From: Azospirillum halopraeferens DSM 3675
GTDB taxonomy: Bacteria > Pseudomonadota > Alphaproteobacteria > Azospirillales > Azospirillaceae
Direction: 5' to 3'
Length of the DNA: 64,000 nt
Assembly (NCBI RefSeq): GCF_000429625.1
Contig: NZ_KE386927.1
Coordinates: forward strand, 530,173-594,172
Position 1 is the first letter of the stretch. Each line of letters opens with the position of its first letter. Below the pieces are notes generated by a model. That model ran no database searches. It was not told the origin of the DNA and was given only the letters and a program-made list of their open reading frames with translations. A program made the position numbers and the translations under genes. Shown here in pieces: positions 8,397-18,620 of this stretch.

Positions 8397-8425
8397 ACAA
8401 TACGTGGTGCCCCGGGAATCGGCAA
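8397..8425 (-). promoter_or_regulatory. Candidate promoter of lutABC
   Basis: Read on the minus strand, TTGCCG (8425-8420) and TATTGT (8402-8397) are separated by 17 bases, about 41 bases before the lutA start. A second perfect TATAAT (8458-8453) lies further upstream but has no matching -35 element at normal spacing. Confidence 0.4.
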
Positions 8426-8485
8426 GAAAGGTGCCGCGGACGGGGCGGAGGCATTATACGCGTCCCGTCGGCACGGCTCGGGGAG

Positions 8486-8671
8486 ATGGTCCGCAAGAGA
8501 ATGCCGCCGCGGCGGGAGTGGATACGCGCACAGGGCCGGGATCCCCGCGACCCCGACGCCCTCGTGGCGTACGTGCTCGCCAAATCCGATACGAAGGAGG
8601 AAAAGCGCGCCGTCGCGATCGAGGCGCGCATCGTGGCCGCCCTGCCGGGAGCCGAGCCAAGGCCCGAGTGA
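8486..8671 (+). CDS. Small basic protein of unknown function
   Basis: A 61-residue reading frame between the divergent lutA and the znu cluster. It is rich in Arg/Lys at the N-terminus (MVRKRMPPRREW) and contains a plausible amphipathic helix (DALVAYVLAKSDTKEEKRAV). A purine-rich GGGGAG sits directly in front of ATG 8486, too close to serve it; ATG 8501 is an alternative. Codon-position GC bias looks compatible with coding, but neighbouring frames are also open. I do not recognise a family; it may be spurious. Confidence 0.4.
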   Translation: MVRKRMPPRREWIRAQGRDPRDPDALVAYVLAKSDTKEEKRAVAIEARIVAALPGAEPRPE

Positions 8672-8821
8672 AGGTGCTTCCGGCCGCCCGGCGGCATCCC
8701 GATCCGTCGATCATCGACATCCCGTCGGAGGTCGACGGTGTGGAAACGTCCCGGCTGCCCGGTTTGGACCCCGGCATCCGATAGGCCGTAAATGGATCAC
8801 GACCGATGACGGCCGGCCGCC

Positions 8822-9610
8822 TCACCCGGCCCGCGCCGGCACCAGCGTGCAGACCAGGAACAGGCCGGCGGCGGCGACCACCACGCCGGGGCCGCCGGGC
8901 AGGTCCCAGTGCAGGGAGGCGTACATGCCCGCCAGCACCGCAACGATGCCGAAGAGGGAGGCGAGAGCCGCCATCTGCTCCGGCGTGCGGGCGAAGCGGC
9001 GGGCGGCGGCGGCGGGGATGATCAGCAGCGAGGTGATCAGCAGGATGCCGACGATTTTCATGGCCACCGCGATCACCAGCGCGATCAGCAGCATGAAGGC
9101 CAGGCGCAGGGCCACCACGGGCATGCCCTCCACCCGCGCCAGGTCCTCATCCACCGTGACGGCCAGCAGCCGGTTCCACAGCAGCGCCAGCCCGGCCAGC
9201 GCCACCCCGCCGCCCAGATAGATGCGCACGATGTCCCCCGGCGTCACCGCCAGCAGGTCGCCGAACAGATAGGCGATCAGGTCGATGCGCAGCGTTTCCA
9301 GGAAGGCCACCGCCACCAGCCCCAGGGACAGGGACGAATGGGACAGGATGCCCAGCAGGGTGTCGGACGCCAGCGCCCGGCGCTGTTGCAGGGCCACCAG
9401 CAGCAGGGCCAGCACCACGCACACCGCCACCACCCCGATCATCGGGTCGACGCCCAGCAGGAAGCCCAGCGCCACCCCCAGCAGCGCCGAATGGGCGAGC
9501 GTGTCGCCGAAATAGGCCATCCGCCGCCACACCACGAAGGAGCCGAGCGGCCCGGCCAGCGCCGCGACGCCGCACCCGGCCACCAGGGCGCGGATCATGA
9601 AATCGTCCAT
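8822..9610 (-). CDS. znuB: Zinc ABC transporter permease
   Basis: Inner-membrane subunit of the ZnuABC high-affinity zinc importer. The 262 residues hold about eight hydrophobic segments and ABC-3 family motifs: GSFVVWRRMAYFGDTLAHSA, RIDLIAYLFGDLLAV and KIVGILLITSLLIIPAAAAR. The start is the ATG at 9610 (MDDFMIRALVAG); the in-frame extension to 9751 is a shadow of znuC. It is 16 bases downstream of znuC and is probably co-transcribed with it on the minus strand. Zinc is preferred over manganese because of the His-rich ZnuA, the His-rich ZnuC tail and the Zur-like operator nearby. Confidence 0.95.
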   Translation of the reverse strand: MDDFMIRALVAGCGVAALAGPLGSFVVWRRMAYFGDTLAHSALLGVALGFLLGVDPMIGVVAVCVVLALLLVALQQRRALASDTLLGILSHSSLSLGLVAVAFLETLRIDLIAYLFGDLLAVTPGDIVRIYLGGGVALAGLALLWNRLLAVTVDEDLARVEGMPVVALRLAFMLLIALVIAVAMKIVGILLITSLLIIPAAAARRFARTPEQMAALASLFGIVAVLAGMYASLHWDLPGGPGVVVAAAGLFLVCTLVPARAG

Positions 9611-9626
9611 AGAGACCCTTACCCCG

Positions 9627-10415
9627 TCAGTGGTCGCAGCAGCCCCGGCCGTCGGCCGGTCCCGGCACCACGCTGCCGTCTTCGGCGTGGGCGTGGTCGT
9701 GCCGGTGGACGTAGACCGCGAGCGCGTCGGCGTGGCGGCCGAACAGGGCATGATACTCGGGATGGCGCCGGACGTCTTCGGGCGAGCCGGAGCAGCAGAC
9801 GTGCCGGTTCAGGCACAGCACGCGGTCGGTGCGCGCCATCACCGTGTGCAGATCGTGGCTGACCAGCAGCACGCCGCAGCCGCGCGCCTTGCGCACCGCG
9901 TCGATGCGGGCGAACAGGTCCGCCTGGCCGTGCACGTCCACACCCTGGTCCGGCTCGTCCAGAACCAGCAGGTCGGGGTCGGCCAGCAGGGCGCGGGCCA
10001 GCAGCACCCGCTGCATCTCGCCCCCCGACACCGCCTGCACCGGCGATGCGGCCAGATGAGTCACCCCGGCCTCCTCCAGCGCCGCGACGATCCGCGCCGC
10101 CGGCACCGGCCGCCACAGGCCGAGGAAGCGGCGCACCGTCAGCGGCAGGGTGGGGTCGACGGCGATGCGCTGGGGCATGTAGCCGACGCGCAGCCCCGGC
10201 CGCCGCCGCACCGCGCCCGCCTGCACCGGCACCAGCCCCAGCACGGCGCGCACCAGGGTGGTCTTGCCGGCGCCGTTGGGGCCGATCAGGGTGACGATTT
10301 CGCCCGGCGTCACGGTCAGGTCGACGGCGTCGAGCACCGTCCGGCCGCCGAGCATCACCGAAAGGCCACGGACGTCCAGAAGGGGAACGGCGGAGGAGTC
10401 GTAAGGGCTTGACAT
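9627..10415 (-). CDS. znuC: Zinc ABC transporter ATP-binding protein
   Basis: ATPase of the zinc importer. Walker A is LIGPNGAGKTTL, the signature is VSGGEMQRVLLARALL, Walker B is LLVLDEPDQGVD, and the H-loop is LLVSHDLH. The C-terminal tail is metal-ligand-rich (VYVHRHDHAHAED, ending GRGCCDH), which may bind zinc. Two starts are possible: ATG 10415 gives 262 residues and puts the Zur-like palindrome across the start, while ATG 10439 gives 270 residues and has AGAGG seven bases upstream but would translate the palindrome. I report 10415 because the palindrome looks regulatory; the ribosome-binding site favours 10439. Confidence 0.95.
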   Translation of the reverse strand: MSSPYDSSAVPLLDVRGLSVMLGGRTVLDAVDLTVTPGEIVTLIGPNGAGKTTLVRAVLGLVPVQAGAVRRRPGLRVGYMPQRIAVDPTLPLTVRRFLGLWRPVPAARIVAALEEAGVTHLAASPVQAVSGGEMQRVLLARALLADPDLLVLDEPDQGVDVHGQADLFARIDAVRKARGCGVLLVSHDLHTVMARTDRVLCLNRHVCCSGSPEDVRRHPEYHALFGRHADALAVYVHRHDHAHAEDGSVVPGPADGRGCCDH

Positions 10416-10430
10416 GTTACGATATAACGT
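10409..10430. promoter_or_regulatory. Zur-box-like operator with znuA -35 element
   Basis: The 13-base core GTTACGATATAAC (10416-10428) has the form GTTA-N5-TAAC and is imperfectly palindromic, like known Zur boxes. On the plus strand a perfect TTGACA (10409-10414) directly precedes it, so zinc-loaded Zur would block the znuA promoter between -35 and -10; the -10 itself (about 10432-10437) is weak. The same palindrome lies at the start of znuC on the other strand, allowing joint control of both units. zur is not in the window. Confidence 0.65.
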
Positions 10431-10517
10431 CACACTCATGCGTGTGCCTCTGCTATGCGCTGAAAAGCCGCGGCTGTCCAGCCCGCGCCGTCTGTTCCGA
10501 CCCGAAAAGGACCTGCC

Positions 10518-11489
10518 ATGCGCCCGTTGCTCGTCTCTTCCCTGGCCGCCCTGCTGCTGACGACGGCCCCCGTCCTGGCCGACGCGCCGCGGGTGGTGGC
10601 GTCGGTGAAGCCGCTGCACTCCCTGGTGTCGTCGGTGATGCAGGGGGTGGGGGAGCCGGGGCTGGTGGTGCGCGGCGGCGCGTCTCCCCACACCTACAAC
10701 CTGCGTCCCTCCGACGCCCGCGCGCTGGAGCAGGCGCAGGTGGTCTTCTGGTTCGGCGAGGGGCTGGAGGGATTCCTGGAAAAGCCGCTGTCCGGGCTGG
10801 CCGGCAAGGCCCGGGTGGTGGAGCTGATGGACGCCCCCGGCGTGACGCTGCTGGAGGCCCGCGAGGGCGGCGCCTGGGAGTCGCATGACCACGGGCACGG
10901 CCACAGCCACGGCCATAGCCACAAGGGGCACAGCCACGCCCGCGACCACAAGGCGGGCGACCACGACCATGACGCGATGAACGCCCACCTCTGGCTCGAC
11001 CCGGCGAACGCCAGGGCCATGGTGGCGGTGATCGCCGGGACGCTGGCCGAGGCCGACCCCGCCAACGCCGCCGCCTACCGGGCCAACGCGGAGGCCACCA
11101 CCGCCCGCCTCGACGCCCTGGACGCCGAACTGGCCGCCCTGCTGGCGCCGGTGAAGGACAAGCCCTTCGTGGTGTTCCACGATGCCTATCCCTATCTGGA
11201 GGCCCGCTACGGCCTGTCCGCGGTCGGCGCCATCACCGTCAACCCGGAGCAGCGCCCCTCGGCCAAGCGCCTGAAGGAGATCCGCACCCGCATCAGCGGC
11301 CTCGGCCCGGTCTGCGTCTTCTCCGAACCCCAGTTCGAGCCCAAGCTGGTCGCCACCATCGTCGAGGGCACCGGGGCGCGCACCGGCGTGCTCGACCCCC
11401 TGGGCGCCGACATCGCCGCCGGCCCCGACCTCTACCCGACGCTGCTGCGCAACCTCGCCGCGTCGCTGGCGGGCTGTCTGAAGGGGTGA
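10518..11489 (+). CDS. znuA: Zinc ABC transporter substrate-binding protein
   Basis: Periplasmic zinc receptor of ZnuABC. A signal peptide is clear (MRPLLVSSLAALLLTTAPVLA, cut near residue 21). Zinc ligands of the family appear in GGASPHTYNLRPSDA, NAHLWLDP and VVFHDAYPYLEARYGL. The His-rich charged loop typical of zinc rather than manganese receptors is at about residues 124-152 (HDHGHGHSHGHSHKGHSH). A C-terminal Cys pair (VCVFSEP and AGCLKG) may form a disulfide. An AAAAGGA site precedes the ATG by six bases. It is divergent from znuCB, sharing the Zur-like operator. Confidence 0.97.
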   Translation: MRPLLVSSLAALLLTTAPVLADAPRVVASVKPLHSLVSSVMQGVGEPGLVVRGGASPHTYNLRPSDARALEQAQVVFWFGEGLEGFLEKPLSGLAGKARVVELMDAPGVTLLEAREGGAWESHDHGHGHSHGHSHKGHSHARDHKAGDHDHDAMNAHLWLDPANARAMVAVIAGTLAEADPANAAAYRANAEATTARLDALDAELAALLAPVKDKPFVVFHDAYPYLEARYGLSAVGAITVNPEQRPSAKRLKEIRTRISGLGPVCVFSEPQFEPKLVATIVEGTGARTGVLDPLGADIAAGPDLYPTLLRNLAASLAGCLKG

Positions 11490-11512
11490 GGGACGGGGTG
11501 CGGCGACGGCGC

Positions 11513-11725
11513 TCACCCGCGCACGAACCACCACAGGACGCGCAGCCCGAGCACCAGGGCACCGCACGCGACGATCCCCATGACCGCGTCTCCTCCGTCC
11601 ATGGGGGTTCCGGTGCCGGCCAGGTAGCCGACCATGACCAGCCCGATCAGCAGTCCGATGAAGAACCACCGCAGCAGGCTGTTCTGAATCACCATGGTCC
11701 ACAGCGCTTCGATCAGGTCGGTCAT
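11513..11725 (-). CDS. Small two-helix membrane protein, unknown
   Basis: A 70-residue protein with two transmembrane helices: RWFFIGLLIGLVMVGYLAGT and AVMGIVACGALVLGLRVLWW, and a short basic end. The ATG at 11725 is preferred over the GTG at 11746 because GGACGG lies upstream at fair spacing. It converges on znuA and follows comM on the same strand at 118 bases. No family is recognised; the membrane topology is the only safe statement. Confidence 0.55.
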   Translation of the reverse strand: MTDLIEALWTMVIQNSLLRWFFIGLLIGLVMVGYLAGTGTPMDGGDAVMGIVACGALVLGLRVLWWFVRG

Positions 11726-11843
11726 CGTCGCGTCCGTCCGTGTCACCCGGGGGCGCCGTCCGCCATGAGGCGGCCGGCCGCAACGATCTTCGCACGATCC
11801 CCGGCGCGGCGACAGCGCGGCCGCGGGGGGTGACCGACCGATC

Positions 11844-13379
11844 CTACCGCCCCGGCGCTACCCTGCGGTAGCTCAGCGCTTCCGCCACGTGGATGCGGCG
11901 CACGCCGCCGCCGCCGTCCAGGTCGGCGAGCGTGCGGGCGACGCGCATGACGCGGTGGTAGCCGCGCGCCGACAGCTTCAGCCGCTCCGCCGCCTCGGTC
12001 AGCAGGGCGCGGCCCGGGGCGTCGGGGGCGGCCACCCGTTCCAGCACCTCGCCGTCGGCGTCGGCGTTGGTGCGCAGGGGGCGCCCGCCGGGCTGCGGCC
12101 CCAGTGCGGCGAAGCGGGCGGCCTGGATGGCGCGGGCGGCGGCGACGCGGGCGGCGATGTCGGCGCTGCCCTCGGCCGGGGGCGGCAGGCTGAGGTCGGC
12201 GGCGGCGACGGCGGGCACGTCGATGTGCAGGTCGATGCGGTCGAACAGCGGGCCGCTGATCTTCGATTGGTAGTCCACGGCGCACTTCGGGGCGCGGGCG
12301 CAGGCCAGGGCCGGGTCGTCCAGATGGCCGCAGCGGCAGGGGTTCATGGCCGCGACGAGCTGGACACGCGCCGGATAGGTGACATGGGCGTTGGCCCGGC
12401 TGACGGTGGACCGGCCGGTCTCCAGCGGCTGGCGCAGCGCCTCCAGGGTGGGGCGGGGGAACTCCGGCAGCTCGTCCAGGAACAGCACGCCGGTGTGGGC
12501 CAGCGAGATCTCCCCCGGCTTGGCCCGCGGCCCGCCGCCGACCAGGGCGGGCAGCGACGCGCTGTGGTGCGGGTCGCGGTAGGGCCGGCGGGTCAGCAGC
12601 TTGCCGTCGGCCAGGTGGCCGGCGACGGAGTGGATCATCGACACCTCCAGCGCCTCGGCCGGGTCCAGCGGCGGCAGCAGGCCCGGCAGGCGGGAGGCCA
12701 GCATCGACTTGCCCGATCCCGGCGGTCCGACCATCAGCAGGTTGTGGGCGCCGGCCGCCGCCACCTCCAGCGCCCGCTTGGCGGTCTCCTGCCCCTTGAT
12801 GTCGCGCAGGTCGGGGACGGCGTGCGGGTCGTCCTCCTGCAGGCGCGGGCGCGGCGGGGTCAGCACCTGGGTGCCCTTGAAGTGGTTGACCAGCGCCAGC
12901 AGGGTGGGCGGGGCCAGCACCTCCAGCTCCTCGCCGGCCCACGCCGCCTCGCCGCCGCACGCCTCCGGGCAGATCAGCCCGCGCCCGCCGGCGTGGGCGT
13001 TGATGGCCGCCGGCAGCACCCCGGCCACCGCCGTCACCGCGCCGTCCAGCGCCAGTTCCCCCAGCGCCGAATAGCGCGCCATCTCCTCGTCCGGCAGCAC
13101 CCCCATGACGGTCAGCAGGCCCAGCGCGATGGGCAGGTCGAAGTGGCTGCCCTCCTTCAGCACGTCGGCGGGGGCGAGGTTGACGGTGATGCGCTTGGCC
13201 GGCAGCGACAGCCCCAGCGCGTGCAGCGCGGCGCGCACCCGCTCCCGGCTCTCGCCCACCGCCTTGTCCGGCAGCCCCACCACCGTGAAGGCGACGATCC
13301 CGCCGGACATCTGCACCTGGACGTCGATGTCCATGACCTCGATGCCCTGGAACGTCACCGTGTTGACCCGCGCAACCAC
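11844..13379 (-). CDS. comM: ComM/YifB-family Mg-chelatase-like AAA+ ATPase
   Basis: Hexameric helicase-like ATPase that promotes branch migration during integration of transforming DNA in Vibrio and relatives; widely conserved even where natural competence is unknown. The N-terminal ChlI-like domain has VVGLPDKAVGESRERVRAAL and the LPAKRITVNLAPAD motif. The AAA+ core has Walker A GPPGSGKS (about residues 218-225) and Walker B GVLFLDELPEF; a CRCG/C-rich insertion (AMNPCRCGHLDDPALAC) and the C-terminal RAYHR-like SARGYHRVMRVARTLADL are family marks. The 511-residue length is normal. The start is a GTG at 13379 with GGGG upstream. Confidence 0.95.
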   Translation of the reverse strand: MVARVNTVTFQGIEVMDIDVQVQMSGGIVAFTVVGLPDKAVGESRERVRAALHALGLSLPAKRITVNLAPADVLKEGSHFDLPIALGLLTVMGVLPDEEMARYSALGELALDGAVTAVAGVLPAAINAHAGGRGLICPEACGGEAAWAGEELEVLAPPTLLALVNHFKGTQVLTPPRPRLQEDDPHAVPDLRDIKGQETAKRALEVAAAGAHNLLMVGPPGSGKSMLASRLPGLLPPLDPAEALEVSMIHSVAGHLADGKLLTRRPYRDPHHSASLPALVGGGPRAKPGEISLAHTGVLFLDELPEFPRPTLEALRQPLETGRSTVSRANAHVTYPARVQLVAAMNPCRCGHLDDPALACARAPKCAVDYQSKISGPLFDRIDLHIDVPAVAAADLSLPPPAEGSADIAARVAAARAIQAARFAALGPQPGGRPLRTNADADGEVLERVAAPDAPGRALLTEAAERLKLSARGYHRVMRVARTLADLDGGGGVRRIHVAEALSYRRVAPGR

Positions 13380-13493
13380 GCCGCATTACCCCGTCTTGCA
13401 ATGCACGCCAGTGTATGCCGCGGCGCGGATGTTTGCCAGCGGGACGGATGCGGGCCATCCGGGCAAACGGCCGGGACGTTCGTTCTCGCCGGT

Positions 13494-13521
13494 TTGTGCC
13501 GGGGCCGGTCCGCCCTATTCT
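13494..13521 (+). promoter_or_regulatory. Candidate promoter of the creatininase gene
   Basis: TTGTGC (13494-13499) and TATTCT (13516-13521) are separated by 16 bases on the plus strand. Transcription would begin near 13528, about 30 bases before the GTG start. A further stem (GTTTGCC 13431-13437 with GGCAAAC 13462-13468, enclosing GGATG/CATCC) lies just upstream. Confidence 0.4.
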
Positions 13522-13554
13522 CTTCCCTCACACAAGCATGAACGAGGGAAGAGA
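13519..13554 (+). repeat. Perfect 11-bp inverted repeat covering the ribosome-binding site
   Basis: TCTCTTCCCTC (13519-13529) pairs perfectly with GAGGGAAGAGA (13544-13554) over a 14-base loop. The right arm is the only purine-rich ribosome-binding site for the GTG at 13558, so any transcript starting upstream of 13519 would hide it in a hairpin. Confidence 0.75.
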
Positions 13555-13557
13555 CCC

Positions 13558-14304
13558 GTGCTCCTGTCGCAGTGCACCTGGCCCGAGGTGGAGGCCTATC
13601 TGAAGACGTCGAAGGGCATCGTCATGCCCATCGGCTCCATCGAGCAGCATGGCCCCAACGGCCTGATGGGCACCGATGCCATCTGCGCCGAGGCGATCGC
13701 GCGCGGCGTCGGGGAGGCGGCCTCGGCGCTGGTGGGGCCGACCATCGCGGTGGGCATGGCGGTCCACCACATGGCCTTCCCCGGCTCCATGACGCTGAAG
13801 CCCTCCACCCTGATCGCGGTGATCAGGGATTACGTCACCGCCCTGGCGGCGCACGGGTTCGAGCGGTTCCTCTTCGTCAACGGCCACGGCGGCAACGTCG
13901 CCACCCTGCGCGCCGCCTTCTACGAGATCTACGCCGAGCGGCGCGAACGCCACGGCGACGCGGCGCCGGACCTGCGCTGCCACTTCGTCAACTGGTGGGA
14001 GAACGCCGCCGTGGCCGCCCTGTCCCGGGACCTGTTCGGCAGCGCCGAAGGCTCCCACGCCACGCCGTCGGAGGTCTCGGTCACCCAACACCTGCACCCC
14101 GAGGCGATCAAGGAAGCGGCCATGGAGCCGCACGTCGCCCCGTCCGGCACCTTCTTCGACGCCCGCGACTTCCGCCGCCGCTACCCCGACGGCCGAATCG
14201 GCTCCGCCCCGTCCCTGGCCCGGCCCGAACACGGCGCCCGCCTGATGGAGGCGGCGGTGCAGGCCATTTCCGTGCAGTATCGGACGTTCGTGACGGCGGA
14301 GTAA
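13558..14304 (+). CDS. Creatininase family amidohydrolase
   Basis: A 248-residue member of the creatininase superfamily, metal-dependent hydrolases of cyclic amides; relatives act on creatinine or in riboflavin/F420, mycofactocin and pyrroloquinoline-like pathways. Metal-ligand motifs are IGSIEQHGPNGLMGTDA near the N-terminus and FVNGHGGN in the middle, with a late acidic SEVSVTQHLHPE. The substrate cannot be told from sequence and no pathway neighbour helps (comM is divergent, maeB lies 189 bases downstream). The start is a GTG; upstream in-frame sequence has no similarity to the family. Its ribosome-binding site lies in an inverted repeat. Confidence 0.88.
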   Translation: MLLSQCTWPEVEAYLKTSKGIVMPIGSIEQHGPNGLMGTDAICAEAIARGVGEAASALVGPTIAVGMAVHHMAFPGSMTLKPSTLIAVIRDYVTALAAHGFERFLFVNGHGGNVATLRAAFYEIYAERRERHGDAAPDLRCHFVNWWENAAVAALSRDLFGSAEGSHATPSEVSVTQHLHPEAIKEAAMEPHVAPSGTFFDARDFRRRYPDGRIGSAPSLARPEHGARLMEAAVQAISVQYRTFVTAE

Positions 14305-14493
14305 GGACCCGCTCCGAATGGCGCGTTGGACGGCGCGAATCTGTCGCACGAAAGCACTTTTTTGCACGAATCGTACTTGGAAGCAGCAACGCGCGCTGGC
14401 GGTTGCGGTGCAACAGGGCTAACATCGCCCGCTCCCATCAAGGCCGGCGCCCCGACAGAACCGGCCGAACGCGTCTGACTTCCGAGGACACCC

Positions 14494-16770
<2,277 letters not shown>

Positions 16771-16915
16771 ACGGACGCCGGGTGCCGGGGGAGGCGGGGC
16801 GGGGTACCCCCGCTCCCTTCCGCGCCGCGGCCATGAATCTTTTGTGAAATACCGGCACGGCGCGCCGTGTTGGTGTAAGAGTAGCTTCCCCGTTCGTCAG
16901 CCCGGCTTTCCGCCC

Positions 16916-18436
16916 ATGGGACCGTTGGTCTCGCCGACCCCCCGTCTGGTTCTTGCCGTCCTGCTGCTGCTCTTCCTGGCCGCAGCGGGGGCTCTGGCGC
17001 TGTTCGGGCGCACCCTGGCGCTGCCCGTCCTCATGCTGGCGGTCGGCGGCGGTGCGCTCGCCGTCGCCGTGGTCCTGCTGCGGCGCGCGGCGCGCGACGC
17101 CGACGCCGTCGCCGCCTGGATCGACGGGCTGGCCGATGGTGCCGAGGGGGAGGCACCCGTGGACGGGACCGGCGTGGTGCGCTCCATCGCCGCCCCGGTG
17201 GCGCGCCTGCACCGGACGCTGGCGGAGCGCTGTGCGCAGGCGCAGCTTCAACTGGACGCCAACGTGGCGATCCTCGACGCGCTGCACGACCCGCTGATCC
17301 TGGTCGGCGCCGGGCGCCGGGTGGAACGGGCCAACGCCGCGGCCCGCGGCCTGTTCGGCGAGCGCATGGTCGACCGCGACCTGGCCACCGCCCTGCGCGC
17401 GCCGGCGGTGCTGGAAGCGGTGGACGCGGTGCTGGCCGGGGCGGCGTCGCGCACGGTGGAGTTCAGCCTGCCGGTGCCGGTCGAGCGCCAGTTCGAGCTG
17501 CGGGTGAAACCCTTCCAGCGGCAGGCGCACCCCTCGCCCGGCGGCCGCATCGCCATCCTCACCCTGCACGACATCACGGCGCTGCGCCGGTCCGAGCAGA
17601 TGCGCGCCGACTTCGTGGCCAACGCCAGCCACGAGCTGCGCACGCCCCTGTCCAGTCTGATCGGCTTCATCGAGACGCTGCGCGGCCCGGCCCGCGACGA
17701 CACCGAGGCCCGCGACCGCTTCCTGGGCATCATGCACGACCAGGCCAGCCGCATGTCCCGCCTGGTCCAGGACCTGCTGTCCCTGTCGCGCATCGAACTG
17801 GACGAGCACATGCCGCCGTCCGACCGGGTGGACGTGGTGGAGCGCGTGCAAAGCGTGCTCGACGCCTTCGAACTGAAGGCGCAGGCCCGCGCCATCCACC
17901 TGCGGCTGGTGGCGCCGGACCGCGTGCCCGAGGTGGTGGGCGATGCCGACCAGCTCACCCAGGTGTTCCAGAACCTGGTCGGCAACGCCATCAAGTACGC
18001 CCGTTCCGACAGCGAGGTGACGGTCACCGTCGCGGTGACCGACGGCGCGGCCGTGGGCGGCGGGGCGGCGCTTGCGTCGGTGGCCGGCCGCCGGCCGGCG
18101 CGCCCGTCGTCGCGCCTGGTGTCGGTGGCGGTCACCGACCACGGGGAGGGCATCGCGCGCACCCACCTGCCGCGCCTGACCGAGCGGTTCTACCGCGTCG
18201 ACGCCGCCCGGTCGCGCGCCATGGGCGGCACCGGTCTGGGACTCGCCATCGTCAAGCACATCCTGAACCGCCACCGGGCCCGCCTGACCATCGAGAGCGA
18301 GGTCGGCGTGGGCAGCACCTTCACCGCCTATCTGCCCGCGGCGGCCGACGAGGCGGCGGCCGGCGGCGACGGCACGGCCAGCCGTCCGGCCGCCGCACCG
18401 GTTGCCACGATGCGGCGGGCCGGCGGCGCCGGCTGA
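16916..18436 (+). CDS. phoR: Phosphate regulon sensor histidine kinase
   Basis: Membrane kinase that phosphorylates PhoB when phosphate is scarce. Two N-terminal helices (about residues 11-33 and 38-56) anchor it with almost no periplasmic loop, as in PhoR. A PAS domain (about 115-220, ILDALHDPLILVGAGRRVERAN) is followed by HisKA with the phospho-acceptor H239 in NASHELRTPLSSLIGF, and the ATPase domain with NAIKYA, DHGEGIARTHLPRLTERFYRVD and GGTGLGLAIVKH. An unusual Ala/Arg-rich insertion of about 30 residues sits between the N box and the G1 box. Start ATG 16916 is chosen since the transmembrane helices follow it; the frame extends upstream to 16751. It precedes pstS. Confidence 0.95.
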   Translation: MGPLVSPTPRLVLAVLLLLFLAAAGALALFGRTLALPVLMLAVGGGALAVAVVLLRRAARDADAVAAWIDGLADGAEGEAPVDGTGVVRSIAAPVARLHRTLAERCAQAQLQLDANVAILDALHDPLILVGAGRRVERANAAARGLFGERMVDRDLATALRAPAVLEAVDAVLAGAASRTVEFSLPVPVERQFELRVKPFQRQAHPSPGGRIAILTLHDITALRRSEQMRADFVANASHELRTPLSSLIGFIETLRGPARDDTEARDRFLGIMHDQASRMSRLVQDLLSLSRIELDEHMPPSDRVDVVERVQSVLDAFELKAQARAIHLRLVAPDRVPEVVGDADQLTQVFQNLVGNAIKYARSDSEVTVTVAVTDGAAVGGGAALASVAGRRPARPSSRLVSVAVTDHGEGIARTHLPRLTERFYRVDAARSRAMGGTGLGLAIVKHILNRHRARLTIESEVGVGSTFTAYLPAAADEAAAGGDGTASRPAAAPVATMRRAGGAG

Positions 18437-18474
18437 TCCTGCCATCCGCATAGGGCATGACAAAAGGCGGGCAT

Positions 18475-18507
18475 CGTCATAAAACCGTCATCAAACTGCA
18501 ATATGGT
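18475..18507 (+). promoter_or_regulatory. Pho box and -10 element upstream of pstS
   Basis: CGTCAT occurs at 18475-18480 and 18486-18491 with the AT-rich AAAAC/CAAAC after each, an 11-base period, and a weaker third copy TGCAAT at 18497-18502. This is the PhoB-binding arrangement that replaces a -35 element; TATGGT (18502-18507) is the probable -10. pstS starts 114 bases downstream. Confidence 0.75.
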
Positions 18508-18620
18508 GGTCGCCAACCGCGGCTAACGTCCGGCGCAAGCGTCGGCGGGGTTACCCCGTTGCGGCGCACGCGGGCTCCAGGCACCCGCTCCAGGCAAACC
18601 GGTTCTCAGGAGGGATCATC

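Noticed and set aside
8701..8790. A short segment reading RLPGLDPGIR in one frame
   Set aside because: This resembles the peptide translated from short dispersed palindromic repeats in alphaproteobacteria, but only one imperfect copy is seen here; not reported as a repeat family or gene.
9627..11795. A 722-residue minus-strand frame running from znuC through the region opposite znuA
   Set aside because: Only the first part is znuC; the rest is antisense to znuA, with no similarity and no start site of its own. Open antisense frames are common in GC-rich DNA.
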